DNA of 11,359 nucleotides from Candidatus Nanohalarchaeota archaeon (GCA_017610525.1 JAFCBW010000022.1:1-11359); one strand, 5' to 3'. Shown: positions 1 to 8,400, counted from the first letter of the stretch. The notes: generated by a model not told the origin, from the letters alone. Translations and numbers: made by a program.

Positions 1-753
1 GATCCATTTCGCACTGTGTTGTCCACAGGGGAACTTAGGGAACTTGGGAAGATGGAGGCTGAAGGGGATATAAGTGTTCTGCATCTTTCACAGGATGAAT
101 GGGTCAGGTTTACGCAGTTGTTTACGTATAATACTAATGCAATTGAGGGTTCGGTTATTAGTGTATCTGAGGTTGCCGGCATACTGGAGAAGAATAAGCT
201 GCCTTCCGGCAAGCCGGAATATGATGTCTCAGAGACGTATGGTGTTGCAGAGGCAGTGGATTATATTAGGGAGACTGGGGAGCATATTTCTCTTGAACTT
301 ATTAAGAAACTTCATAGGATTGTTTTCAAGGATTCGAAGTCCTTTGCAGGTCGTTTCAGACCGAAGGGTGTGGAGGTTGCGGTTGTTGACTCTGCAGGGA
401 AGGTAGTTCATAGAGGTGCTCCTTCTCTGAGTATAGTGGAGCTTCTTTCTGAGATTGTCAGGTGGTATAATGAGAATAAGGATAAATATTCGCCGATAGT
501 TCTTGCTGCGGTTGTCCATAACCAGTTTGAGAATGTCCACCCGTTCCAGGATGGAAATGGCAGGGTTGGCAGGCTACTGCTCAATAATATTCTGCTTAAG
601 CATGATATGCCTCCGGTGAATATAGAGTTTGAGAACCGGGGGGAATATTATCGTTCTTTGCAGGAATATGAGAATAACATGAACTTGCGGCCTACAATTG
701 AGTTGATAGTCAGTGAATACAAGGCGCTTAGGAAGTTGTTGAAGAAGGGTTAG
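1..753 (+). CDS. Fic-domain protein AMP-transferase, 5'-truncated by window edge
   Basis: Fic proteins usually transfer AMP from ATP to a hydroxyl side chain of a target protein. The frame is open to base 1, so the true start probably lies outside the window; the first possible start inside is the GTG at 16, and residue numbers count from there. The Fic signature HPFQDGNGRVGR is complete at about residues 175-186, with the catalytic His and the phosphate-binding GNGR loop. A segment GRFRPKGVEVAV (112-123) fits the target-binding flap. An N-terminal TNAIEG (40-45) matches the inhibitory helix motif (S/T)xxxE(G/N), so this looks like a class II, self-inhibited Fic protein that needs no separate antitoxin. 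The C-terminus is Lys/Leu-rich and ends at TAG 751-753. There is no signal peptide or membrane segment in the visible part, so it should be cytoplasmic. The target is unknown. The family call is very secure; the activity is inferred from intact motifs. Confidence 0.93.
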   Translation, partial: DPFRTVLSTGELRELGKMEAEGDISVLHLSQDEWVRFTQLFTYNTNAIEGSVISVSEVAGILEKNKLPSGKPEYDVSETYGVAEAVDYIRETGEHISLELIKKLHRIVFKDSKSFAGRFRPKGVEVAVVDSAGKVVHRGAPSLSIVELLSEIVRWYNENKDKYSPIVLAAVVHNQFENVHPFQDGNGRVGRLLLNNILLKHDMPPVNIEFENRGEYYRSLQEYENNMNLRPTIELIVSEYKALRKLLKKG

Positions 754-776
754 GTGACTACAAATTTGTAGTCACC
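753..776. repeat. Perfect 24-bp palindrome at the end of the Fic gene
   Basis: From the last base of the Fic stop codon to 776 the sequence is a gapless inverted repeat, with arms GGTGACTACAAA and TTTGTAGTCACC. As DNA it could be the binding site of a dimeric regulator, since the core TACA-AATT-TGTA is symmetric. As RNA it would fold into a hairpin whose loop has to open a few central A/T pairs, and could mark or protect the 3' end of the Fic transcript. No T-run follows directly, so a simple intrinsic terminator is not obvious. The symmetry is certain; the role is not. Confidence 0.6.
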
Positions 777-835
777 CAATTTGTGCTGTGTTTATAGGGT
801 TATGGCGAGGGGTAAAATTTCCGGGTGGATGAAGA

Positions 836-849
836 ATTTATTTATATGG
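836..849 (+). promoter_or_regulatory. Candidate TATA-type promoter for the LURP-one/GH15 cluster
   Basis: The AT-rich stretch AATTTATTTATATGG resembles an archaeal TATA box. With the usual spacing of about 26 nt, transcription would begin near 870, leaving a leader of about 158 nt before the LURP-one start codon. A second, weaker candidate (TAACTATAATAG, about 959-970) would give a leader of roughly 35 nt. I cannot tell which is used. Confidence 0.4.
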
Positions 850-962
850 TGAAAGGTATTAGAATATAGTTGAAGACATAACTTTTGGAACTAATGTCTT
901 CACCATATAGATTAACGTCTCTTGGTTTTTGGTTCAGTTTGTCCATTTAATAACGACGTTAA
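843..962 (+). other. Structured non-coding leader with alternative pairings
   Basis: The stretch 754-1027 holds no gene. Within it TGAAGACAT (871-879) pairs perfectly with ATGTCTTCA (894-902) around a 14-nt loop. The right arm and its continuation (899-909) also pair over 11 bp with 843-853 (TATATGGTGAA). The two pairings share bases 899-902, so they compete in full but can coexist in shortened form. Further down, TTAACGTC (912-919) is complementary to GACGTTAA (955-962). If transcription starts near 870, the first hairpin sits at the very 5' end of the mRNA. It may be a regulatory leader, a small RNA, or a DNA operator array; it matches no riboswitch class that I recognise. Confidence 0.4.
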
Positions 963-1027
963 CTATAATAGTAAGTGGTAGTAAATGTATTAGAGGACAT
1001 AAATTGAGATTGTGTGAGGGGATATAA

Positions 1028-1606
1028 ATGACGCTGAATCCGAAGTTTGAGCATGATAAGTTTTTGCTGCACCAGAAGCATTTTACGATAGGAGAAAAGT
1101 ATAATATCTATGATGTAAATGAGCAGCCGCTGTTCTATGTGGAGAGGGAGAAGTTCAAACTGTATGCTAACATACACATATATGGCAATGATTCAAAGAC
1201 TGAGGAACTTCTTACGATAGAGGACAAGAGTGTATTCAATATGGATGCCACTATGAATGTCAAGGATCCCAGGACAGGTGAGGCGGTAGGCTCATTCAAG
1301 CGTGAGATGCTTTCTTCGTTGCTGAGGAGGACGTGGAAGATTATGGATAGCCAGGGCAATGTGATCGGGAGTGCTATGGAGGATTCCATGGGTAAGGCTC
1401 TGGTGAGGAGATTTGTTCCGTTGGGCGGTCTTTTGATGACGGATTTCATTATCGAGGTAAATGGCAGTGGGGTCGGAAAATTTGACAGGAAATTCACTAT
1501 AGGCGATAAGTATGTCCTTGATCTCTCGACTGATCCGCAAAGGTTGTTTGACAGGAGGATGGCTGTGGCGCTTGCTATACTCCTGGATTCGGCAGAGGCG
1601 AGATGA
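1028..1606 (+). CDS. LURP-one-related (tubby-like fold) family protein
   Basis: This 192-residue protein has the pattern of the LURP-one-related family (PF04525), which folds like the Tubby C-terminal domain and the phospholipid scramblases: a 12-stranded beta barrel around one hydrophobic helix. Visible hallmarks are the early F.IGEKYNIYD segment (about 19-29), the central GSFKRE...LRRTWKIMDSQGNVIG stretch (88-114), the second FTIGDKYVLDLS repeat (156-167), and a C-terminal hydrophobic helix preceded by DRR (175-187), which would be the buried helix. There is no signal peptide. The ATG at 1028 follows a GTGAGGGG purine-rich ribosome-binding site. It is the first gene of a tight cluster, 3 nt ahead of the GH15-like gene. 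Prokaryotic members have no settled function; membrane or lipid binding is suggested only by the fold. The family call is strong, the role open. Confidence 0.85.
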   Translation: MTLNPKFEHDKFLLHQKHFTIGEKYNIYDVNEQPLFYVEREKFKLYANIHIYGNDSKTEELLTIEDKSVFNMDATMNVKDPRTGEAVGSFKREMLSSLLRRTWKIMDSQGNVIGSAMEDSMGKALVRRFVPLGGLLMTDFIIEVNGSGVGKFDRKFTIGDKYVLDLSTDPQRLFDRRMAVALAILLDSAEAR

Positions 1607-1609
1607 TGG

Positions 1610-2725
1610 GTGATTTTTTTGGGTGGTAAGGAGACAAGCAATATAGTAGGCGCTAGTTGTGTGCGAAGGGGCAGGGTGCCTTATCGCAAGCTTGTGGATC
1701 AGCATATGCGCATCCTTAAAGGGCTCCAGTACCGCAGCGGGCTTTTTGCTGCGTCAGGGAAGAAGTCGAGGACAGGGTATGATAAGTCGTGGCTGCGTGA
1801 TAATTTTTATGAGTGTCTTGCTTTTGTTGCTGTCGGTGATTTTGAGACTGTGAAGAAGACTTATAAGGCGCTTCTGAATATTTTTTTGAAGCATGAGGAT
1901 AAGATTGATTGCGCTATCGGGAGGAAGCCTGAGCATAAGCATGAGTATATCCATGCGAGGTATCATCCGCATTCGTTTGATGAGTTCTGGGATGATTGGG
2001 GGAATAAGCAGCATGATGCTGTCGGGGCTATTTTGTTTGGCATCGGCGAGCTTGAGGGGAAGTACGGTGTCAAGGTAATCGAGAGTGAGGATGAGAGGAG
2101 GATTGTCAAGAAGCTTGTTGATTATCTTGGGTCGATTATGTATTGGTGCGATCCTGATAGCGGGATGTGGGAGGAGGATGAGGAGGTTCATGCGTCGTCT
2201 GTGGGGGCGTGTGTCGCAGGGCTTTTGGCTGTAAAGAAGTATACTTGTGTCAAGGTTCCATGTAAGTATATCGCTGCCGGCCGGAAGGCGCTTCGGGGTC
2301 TGCTTCCGCGTGAGTCTGCAGGGAAGTTTGTTGATTTGGCGCTGCTTTCTTTGATATATCCGTATAATGTTGTTTCTGTCAAACAGAGGGATGATATTCT
2401 TTGCAATGTGGAGTATCATCTTGAAAAGAAGAGGGGGGTCATAAGGTACAAGGGGGATCATTATTATAATAAGAACCCGGACGGGCATTCTGAGGAGGCG
2501 GAGTGGACTTTCGGGTTTTCGTGGCTTGCTATCATATATGAGATGATGGGCAAGAAAAAGAAGGCGCGCGAGTATCTTTTGAAGGCCGTGGATACTATCA
2601 ATAAGCGTGGGGAGGTTCCTGAGCTGTATTTTTCGAATTCGTTGAAGTTCACTAATTCGCCGCTGGGGTGGTCGGAGAGTATGTTTGTTGTTGCGCTTTA
2701 TTGTTTTAATGAGAAGCATTTTTAA
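1610..2725 (+). CDS. Compact GH15-like (glucoamylase/trehalase-type) protein
   Basis: The 371-residue product carries the order of motifs seen in glycoside hydrolase family 15 and the related phosphorylase-kinase regulatory domain. These are ILKGLQYRSGLFAAS near the N-terminus (35-49), WLRDNFY (61-67), WDDWGNKQHDAVG (127-139, the W..Q.DA.G substrate loop), GMWEEDEEVH (185-194, where GH15 has its catalytic acid in WEE), EAEWTFGFSWLA (296-307), and PELY...SPLGWSESMFVVAL (337-363). Many archaeal GH15 enzymes are longer because of an N-terminal beta-sandwich domain; this one is just the alpha/alpha barrel. There is no signal peptide, so an intracellular glucoside such as a maltodextrin, trehalose or a glycolipid is plausible. 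The start is uncertain: GTG 1610 is closest to the upstream gene, but GTG 1661 or ATG 1706 are possible and would lose no clear motif except, for the last, part of the first helix. The substrate is unknown. Confidence 0.8.
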   Translation: MIFLGGKETSNIVGASCVRRGRVPYRKLVDQHMRILKGLQYRSGLFAASGKKSRTGYDKSWLRDNFYECLAFVAVGDFETVKKTYKALLNIFLKHEDKIDCAIGRKPEHKHEYIHARYHPHSFDEFWDDWGNKQHDAVGAILFGIGELEGKYGVKVIESEDERRIVKKLVDYLGSIMYWCDPDSGMWEEDEEVHASSVGACVAGLLAVKKYTCVKVPCKYIAAGRKALRGLLPRESAGKFVDLALLSLIYPYNVVSVKQRDDILCNVEYHLEKKRGVIRYKGDHYYNKNPDGHSEEAEWTFGFSWLAIIYEMMGKKKKAREYLLKAVDTINKRGEVPELYFSNSLKFTNSPLGWSESMFVVALYCFNEKHF

Positions 2726-2739
2726 TGAGAAGGATGTTT

Positions 2740-2745
2740 GAGGTG
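2740..2745 (+). promoter_or_regulatory. Shine-Dalgarno site of the small membrane protein
   Basis: GAGGTG, complementary to the 16S rRNA tail, lies 5 nt before ATG 2751. It supports both the reality of this short gene and its start, and shows it is translated from a polycistronic message with the GH15-like gene, which ends 25 nt upstream. Confidence 0.65.
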
Positions 2746-2750
2746 GTTGT

Positions 2751-2954
2751 ATGAGATTGATTGAGTGGGCTGAGGGAAAGATTCAGAAGTTGAGTATATG
2801 GGATTTTGCTGTTGTCAAAATTGCGCTGATCATTTTCGGTGTTGTTATTGGTGCGCATATGCATGAATTTGTTAAGGAATACCTAGGGTATTTTGTCGGG
2901 GTGTTTATTGCGCTTTATGCAATACTGATATACAGGGTGCTTTTGAAACGCTAA
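2751..2954 (+). CDS. Small two-helix membrane protein
   Basis: This 67-residue protein starts with a short amphipathic stretch (MRLIEWAEGKIQKLSIWDF), then two hydrophobic helices at about 20-37 and 46-63, with a short linker containing HMHEFVKEYLG and a basic tail (LLKR). Both ends are probably on the cytoplasmic side, as the linker is short and the tail positive. A good ribosome-binding site and the 25-nt spacing mark it as the third gene of the cluster. It could hold the LURP-one or GH15-like protein near the membrane, but that is a guess from position only. I do not recognise a named family. Confidence 0.72.
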   Translation: MRLIEWAEGKIQKLSIWDFAVVKIALIIFGVVIGAHMHEFVKEYLGYFVGVFIALYAILIYRVLLKR

Positions 2955-2995
2955 AGATTCCGCCACTCTATTGGGTGGCAGTATGCGGAATCTTT
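2953..2995 (+). terminator. Long hairpin overlapping the stop codon of the small gene
   Basis: AAAGATTCCGC (2953-2963) is the exact reverse complement of GCGGAATCTTT (2985-2995), and CAC/GTG (2964-2966 with 2975-2977) extends the stem inward across a small bulge. The left arm begins inside the TAA stop codon. It ends the plus-strand cluster and is the best candidate for a transcript-end structure, either terminator or 3' stabiliser. No long T-run follows directly. Confidence 0.55.
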
Positions 2996-3116
2996 GCGTG
3001 TCAACAATCTTTGGTGATATGTGTGGGGCATGTGAAGCATCATGGAAATTACAGTGTATTTTGTTTATTTCCAAGCTCTCTGATTGTGTGTTCTCTTTGT
3101 GATGCAATCATAGATG

Positions 3117-3162
3117 CCGCCGGTCTATTTACCGGCGGTTGTTGACAAAGTGATGTTTTTTT
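3117..3162 (+). terminator. GC-rich hairpin followed by T7 between convergent genes
   Basis: CCGCCGGT (3117-3124) pairs with ACCGGCGG (3131-3138) over a 6-nt loop; 17 nt later comes a run of seven T (3156-3162). Oligo-T on the coding strand is the main archaeal termination signal, so this may stop readthrough from the plus-strand cluster. The hairpin may also serve the lipoprotein transcript arriving from the other side, whose stop is at 3204. The rest of 2996-3203 shows no gene. Confidence 0.5.
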
Positions 3163-3203
3163 GGAAGGGTTTCTTTGTTGGATATACGGATTTGGAGGAT
3201 TGC

Positions 3204-4508
3204 TTAGGGTTTGGGCTCTGTCTTTATCTTGAAGTCTTCTCCCTGGGAATAGGCGTATTTCGCGCGTGTCACGAACTTATAGGGCTGCATTATGTTTACG
3301 TCGTTTGGGGTCTCCAGGGTGCATCCTATGCGGGATGATTCTTTTTCGAAAATTTCCAGCTTGTTTCTTAAACTCACGTACCGCTCGCATGATTTTTTTG
3401 ATAATGGATTCAAAAATTCACAACTCTTCCTTTTGCACTTCTCTGGAAATTCTGTAATACCCCCTTCACTAAGACTCTCTTCTCTTTTACAACAAGTATA
3501 ACTATTTGATAAAAAATATCCCTTTCCAGATACTTCGTTATTTGCACCACATCCTGATCCCTGAACATATGTCTCAAAGAACCTTTTACCATCTGTAAGC
3601 TCTCCTTCCAACATCTCATCAACATCAGATGAGTCCACAATAAATCCTTCTTCTTTATTTGAGTAAAATGGGCAATTGATAATATTGACAATATTAGCTT
3701 CATCGTCATCTGTTACCGATGGTTTAAACACTGATTCTTCACCAACGTCCAGTTCAATGCTGTTAATCTTTGCAACTCCGCTCCCGAGATTTTTCAGGTT
3801 CAGGTATACTGTCCATGAGTCTTTTTTTCCTGACCTTATCGGTTGTGCCTCGCCGGTCTCGAAATTGGCGATAACAGGACCGTAACTTGCGACATTGTCA
3901 CCTATAAGTGTAAGTTCGTTTTTTGTGTATATTCTCTGCGCTACTTCGTGCGGTATCGCGAAGTAAACATAAGTTATGGTCTCTGCTATTCCTGCATATA
4001 TGGTCTGGAAGTTGAAAGTGCATTCGCTGGTAAGACCGTGCAGTTTGTCATTGGATGGCGCATCGATTGTCCATTGGAATACGTGCGTCTGATCCGGCAC
4101 GAACTTTACATAGCAGGCAGCATCTGATAAAACTTTACCGGATATCTTCACTTCAAAATCGCTGTTCGGCTGTTCGCATTTGTCTGTCTTGGAGACTGAG
4201 ACAATATCGAATCCATCCTTTTGCAGTTCGTATAGCCCTTCGCAAAAGTTCACAAGTACCATATCACCCCGTTCTCCATTATCATCATCGACGAGCATCC
4301 ATACGTCGTCCTGTCCCCTGTTTGTCACGTCCATCCTGATGACTATGGTATCCCCGTCTCTTACAGTTTGTGAAGGTATTGCGTGGATATCTTCAATGAC
4401 GAGCATGTCTGTGCTGATAACTTCTGTTTTTGTTTCGCCTCCATCGCACCCGGATGCAATAAGAACAGGGGCTATGAGTAAAAATAATATAAATGTCCTT
4501 TTGTTCAT
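3204..4508 (-). CDS. Secreted lipoprotein with two Ig-like domains and a Cys-rich segment
   Basis: The 434-residue product begins with MNKR, a hydrophobic core and LIASGC (16-21), a lipobox-like site, so Cys21 is probably lipid-modified and the rest outside the cell. Domain 1 (about 34-185) has the beta-strand pattern of CARDB/Ig-like modules (DGDTIVIRMDVTNRGQDDV). Domain 2 (about 209-258) repeats it (WTVYLNLKNLGSGVAKINSIEL). A segment at about 265-385 is rich in Cys (279, 320, 339, 340, 358, 363, 374) and its DNA is clearly more AT-rich than the rest. The C-terminus (393-430) returns to strand-like sequence. With 13 Cys in total, disulfides are likely. It aligns by eye with the ectodomain of the large membrane protein encoded at 5414-8524. 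ATG 4508 is supported by a TATA-like box 28 nt upstream. Function unknown; a surface adhesion, scaffold or envelope role is inference. Confidence 0.78.
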   Translation of the reverse strand: MNKRTFILFLLIAPVLIASGCDGGETKTEVISTDMLVIEDIHAIPSQTVRDGDTIVIRMDVTNRGQDDVWMLVDDDNGERGDMVLVNFCEGLYELQKDGFDIVSVSKTDKCEQPNSDFEVKISGKVLSDAACYVKFVPDQTHVFQWTIDAPSNDKLHGLTSECTFNFQTIYAGIAETITYVYFAIPHEVAQRIYTKNELTLIGDNVASYGPVIANFETGEAQPIRSGKKDSWTVYLNLKNLGSGVAKINSIELDVGEESVFKPSVTDDDEANIVNIINCPFYSNKEEGFIVDSSDVDEMLEGELTDGKRFFETYVQGSGCGANNEVSGKGYFLSNSYTCCKREESLSEGGITEFPEKCKRKSCEFLNPLSKKSCERYVSLRNKLEIFEKESSRIGCTLETPNDVNIMQPYKFVTRAKYAYSQGEDFKIKTEPKP

Positions 4509-4522
4509 AGTCCATAAATTGT

Positions 4523-4540
4523 AAAAAGATACTTAAATAT
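4523..4540. promoter_or_regulatory. Shared TATA region of the divergent lipoprotein and DUF63 genes
   Basis: CTTAAATAT (4532-4540) reads as a TATA-like box on both strands (ATATTTAAG on minus). Its centre is 28 nt from the lipoprotein ATG at 4508, the exact leaderless spacing, and 33 nt from the DUF63 ATG at 4569, which would give a leader of only a few bases. A purine-rich AAAAAGA (4523-4529) next to it could be the plus-strand BRE element. No other TATA-like site is visible in the 60-bp gap, so the two genes probably share it and may be co-regulated. Confidence 0.55.
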
Positions 4541-4568
4541 GTTAATAGGCAGAAGCCAATGAAAATGG

Positions 4569-5417
4569 ATGAGTGAAATGTTTTTTGAATTTGTGAATGA
4601 ATATTACCTGGATCCGATAAGGCAAGATAGCGGCTATAATCCAGTTAATACGCTGACTTGGGCAATAATTTTTGTGATTGCGATATGGCTTTTGTATGAG
4701 CATTTCTTCAGGAAGTACAAGGTGAAGATTGATCGTGATTTTACGAGATCGCTGTTGGGGTGGATAATTTTTGGGGCGCTGCTTCGCATCGTGAGGGATC
4801 TGGGTCTCACAACATCGCCGTTTCTTGTCACGCCGTCAATCTATGTTGTTGTGTTTGCAGTGTCATTTGCAACTCTACTTGTGGCTCTTCGCCTTAAAAA
4901 TGTAAAAAAAGTGAAGCTTGCCAGTACGTGGGGGTTGTGCGGTTATGTGCTGAGTGCGGTGGCTGTCGCGGCAATATTCAGTGCTGCTGAGTCTCTGAAT
5001 GTTACTGCTTTTTTGTTTATATATCTTATCTGGCTTGCGTGGTTTTTTGTGGTTCTTCTTGCGAAGAGGTATTTTGCAGGGAAGTTTTTTACATTCTGGA
5101 ATATTTCGGCGATCATGGCGCATCTTCTTGATGCGGCAGGGACTTTTGTCAGCATGACGTATTATGGGTTTACGGAGAAGCATGTTCTTGGGAGAGTGAT
5201 GATTGAGTTTCTTGAGACGAATGATATCTTTCTCATAAACGGTTCCGGGTCGTGGATAATGTTCGCTCTTAAGCTTGCGGTGATTCCTTTGGCATTGTGG
5301 GCAATAGATAAGTATTCTGAGAATGAGTTGGAGAAGAAGTACCTGAAAATGATAATAATCATACTCGGGCTTGGCATCGGTATAAGGAACAGCTTTCTTC
5401 TGCTTACATGCAGTTAG
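4569..5417 (+). CDS. DUF63 family archaeal membrane protein
   Basis: The 282-residue protein has about eight hydrophobic helices (28-46, 61-76, 89-108, 120-138, 145-165, 175-197, 228-248, 259-278) and the family's conserved marks: YNPVNTLTWA (23-32) before helix 1, LLRIVRDLG (71-79) after helix 2, AHLLDAAGTFVS (184-195) in helix 6, and GLGIGIRNSFLLL (267-279) at the end. The buried charged residues (Arg, Asp, His) suggest transport or catalysis in the membrane, but DUF63 has no established function. The length fits the family, which I know only from archaea. The start is ATG 4569; ATG 4578 is also possible, and no clear Shine-Dalgarno site precedes either. The gene lies between two related surface-protein genes and shares a promoter region with the first, so it may work with them. 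The stop TAG overlaps the stop of the convergent gene. Confidence 0.86.
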   Translation: MSEMFFEFVNEYYLDPIRQDSGYNPVNTLTWAIIFVIAIWLLYEHFFRKYKVKIDRDFTRSLLGWIIFGALLRIVRDLGLTTSPFLVTPSIYVVVFAVSFATLLVALRLKNVKKVKLASTWGLCGYVLSAVAVAAIFSAAESLNVTAFLFIYLIWLAWFFVVLLAKRYFAGKFFTFWNISAIMAHLLDAAGTFVSMTYYGFTEKHVLGRVMIEFLETNDIFLINGSGSWIMFALKLAVIPLALWAIDKYSENELEKKYLKMIIIILGLGIGIRNSFLLLTCS

Positions 5418-8400
5418 CTGCATTTTGCGATGTCTTCTTCCAGATCAATGTCGCGCTTGTGGACAGTGAAACTGGTTGTTGTGGTGTATTTGTAGATGTA
5501 GTCAATATTGACGTGCAAGTCCATTGGCTTCTTGAATGGAATCTCCTTATCGTCGTTATATTCCATCTCGCACTTGAAGATCTTGATGTCTCCTCCGATA
5601 AGCAGGCTCTTGTCAGGGTTGGCAGTGCAAGTATCGGGTTCACTGTCATACAGTCCCTTGAATGAATAGTGAACAAAAGATTCGTCATCAGTGTCTGGCA
5701 GTTTGCACAGTTTGCATGTTCCGCCTGTAACAGGGACAAACTCTTTTGGGATTGCGATGTCTACGCCGGTCACATTTACTTTCCCGTTTGATGAGCGCGT
5801 ATTAACTATGCCAAAGTGGATTGAAAATTTTGTTCCTTTGACCACGGGAATCGGCTGCGGTAGGTTTGTCATGATGCTTACTGAAACAGGGCCAGATGAT
5901 GATTTTGCTACCTGTTTTTCCTGAACCAGCTTATCCTGCTTGACAAGTTCGTCGTAGCGTTTCCTGCCGATGATGAAAATATCGCCCATAGAATCGACGT
6001 CGTAGCCGTAGGATACTCCTGCTTCCAGCTTAAATGTGGCGATGCATGCGCCCGGGTCAGGCGGTGCTGGCGGTGCTGTTATCTCGAAGACTTCCTGCGC
6101 ACCTGCACCGGATATGATGTCTCCAACATATCTTATCACTTCTGTACCTTCCTCTTCTGAGCCTTCGAGTGCAAAATGTGTCTGGTGGTTATCTGTTTTC
6201 TTAGCGGATATCTCTACGTTGCGCGCGGGCTTTGTTGTGTCTCTGTCTCCGAAGTTCTCAATTTCTATCAAGAGGTTAATTTCGTCTCCGAGGTTCACAA
6301 TGCTTGGCGTAATCTTTGCTGTGGTTATCTCGACTGCCCTGTCTGATGCAGCCGGGTCTTTTTGCGCATTTTGCTCCATCTCCCTTTGGGCATACCACCC
6401 GTTAGGGTTGGTGATCATCATCCATACGTCTGATGCACCTTCGCTGACTGCGCCGATGCTTGTCTCAATGGCTTCTGCGAAACCGGTCTGTACTGCGAGT
6501 TTTTCTGTCTCTACTCCAAGTGTATCCATCCATCCTGCTGCTGTGAAGTATATGATGACTATCATGACGATGGCGAGGACAATGCTTACAAGAGCACTGT
6601 CTGTGTAAAAGTCCATCAAAAGGTATGCGCTGATGATTGCGCAGAATATCAGGGATGTCCAGAACCCGACTGCTGGGTCTCTTATCGCAGCTGTGATTAT
6701 CAGTGCAAGAACCGCAAGGATGAATATGATTTCGCGCGCCTCGTTTTCGCCGGCCTTGTCTTCGGACATGGAGGATTTGATGACCTCAAGCAGGAGAGCG
6801 AAGAACATGAAGACAATGATCTGCGCCCAAGTGACAGGAATATATACGGAATTACCGATGACTTTCATCCACAGCAAGAGACCTAGAATAAGGAATGCGC
6901 ATACAGTTGAAACTGCGCCGGCAATCTTGGCTTTGTGTTTGCTGTAACCGTTGATGGCGCCGTTGACTGCTTTTCCTGCGCCGTCTTTGACGCCTTTGCC
7001 GAGACCTACAAGTTTTCTGGTGTTGCGTTTGACCAGTTCGGGATGCTCTTCGATGAGCTCTATCTTTTTTAAGGTCTCTTTTATCTCGTAATCCTTTACT
7101 TCAAGCAGGGCACTGTATTTCTTGATGCTTATTTCATCTGCAGCTCCCTTTAATTTATTTTCCAAACTCAATCTTTCTGTATCCAAGCTTTTTAGTCTCC
7201 CCTGCAGATTAGAAACTTTACCCATATTTGACCTGTTTGACCAGTTGCCAACTCCGATTTTCATGCGGCCTACGGCACCGGCGATGCCCCGTACAGAGTT
7301 CTGGGCAGACTTGAGTGTGGGAGAGGCATATATCTTCTGCTGAGAAATTCCGTGCTTTCCGGGATGATTATAAACATCCCATATAATTGCCTTAATCTCG
7401 TTTTTCTGGGGATGGATGCTATATCTTTCTTTTTTATTTTTCCACCACTCATGGTGTTTTGCAAGCAGGTTTTTCACAGCATCTTTGTAAGTATAACCAC
7501 TTTCAAACTGTGTCACTGCCTCTTTTTCAACCTTTTCGAAATCATCTTCTCTTTTATGTATATTTTCGCGCGCATAAACGCCGTCTTTGCGCATCTTAGA
7601 CGGGTCGTAGATACTGTCTCTTAAACCCCTTGCGATGCTGCCGCCGGCTTTACGGGCACTTTTGCTAACCCAATTGTCGCCTGTTTTTGCAGATGCTATA
7701 TGTTCCATAGCAAATGTATCATACTTCACACCAGTTTGTTTATTGAGATCGTGCGCATAACACGCAGTATTAGAGCAAATAATCCTTCCTTTTTCATCTC
7801 GCACCAATGGGCTTCCGCAACGATTGCATTTACCAAAAACATCTTTGTTAGCATCGATATAATCCGGAGTGTAGGTATCGCTTGCATGGTAAGGGTAAAT
7901 TAAATAATATAATTTCTCTTTTTCAGCCTGAGTTAAGTTTTGATCATTGTTTATTGCTGTCCATAAGTCGGATTTTCGCTTGTCAGAGCCACCACGCAAA
8001 ACTTTTTGCTTGTATTTCGTAAAACTATCAATCTTTTGGATTCCAGAAGTAATAGGTCCACTGAATAAAATATTATCTAAGGGCTTGACTGGGGGTTTCT
8101 CACAAAAAGTATAGGCGACGAATGTCTGTCCACCTTCAACAAGGGTGGGTGTGAATGAATTAAATATCATCAGCCCGCGCAACTCAAAAAAACGCGGGAT
8201 TCCTTCAAGATCCTCTACTGCAAAATTAGGTTGTAAAGTCATTTGTATTTCAATAACCGGTTCTCCGTGAATTTTTATTAGATCATCATAACTCTTATTG
8301 TTTTGAACAAGGGGATGAATTTTGTCTATTTTCATTATTTCAACAGTTACATATTTCGAAAATTCGCTCTGTGCTTCTCTTACAATATCCCTATATTTAT

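Noticed and set aside
1754..2719. 321-codon open frame on the minus strand opposite the GH15-like gene
   Set aside because: Its product is a monotonous Ile/Leu/Arg/Pro-rich string without domain pattern, and it mirrors the codon bias of the well-supported plus-strand gene.
3266..4524. Several plus-strand open frames opposite the lipoprotein gene
   Set aside because: They overlap each other in different frames and lack start signals. The minus-strand frame has a lipoprotein signal and domain structure.
6036..6608. 190-codon plus-strand open frame inside the large membrane protein gene
   Set aside because: It is Ser/Ala/Val-rich with no recognisable motif, no promoter or ribosome-binding site, and lies opposite clear transmembrane and Ig-like coding sequence.
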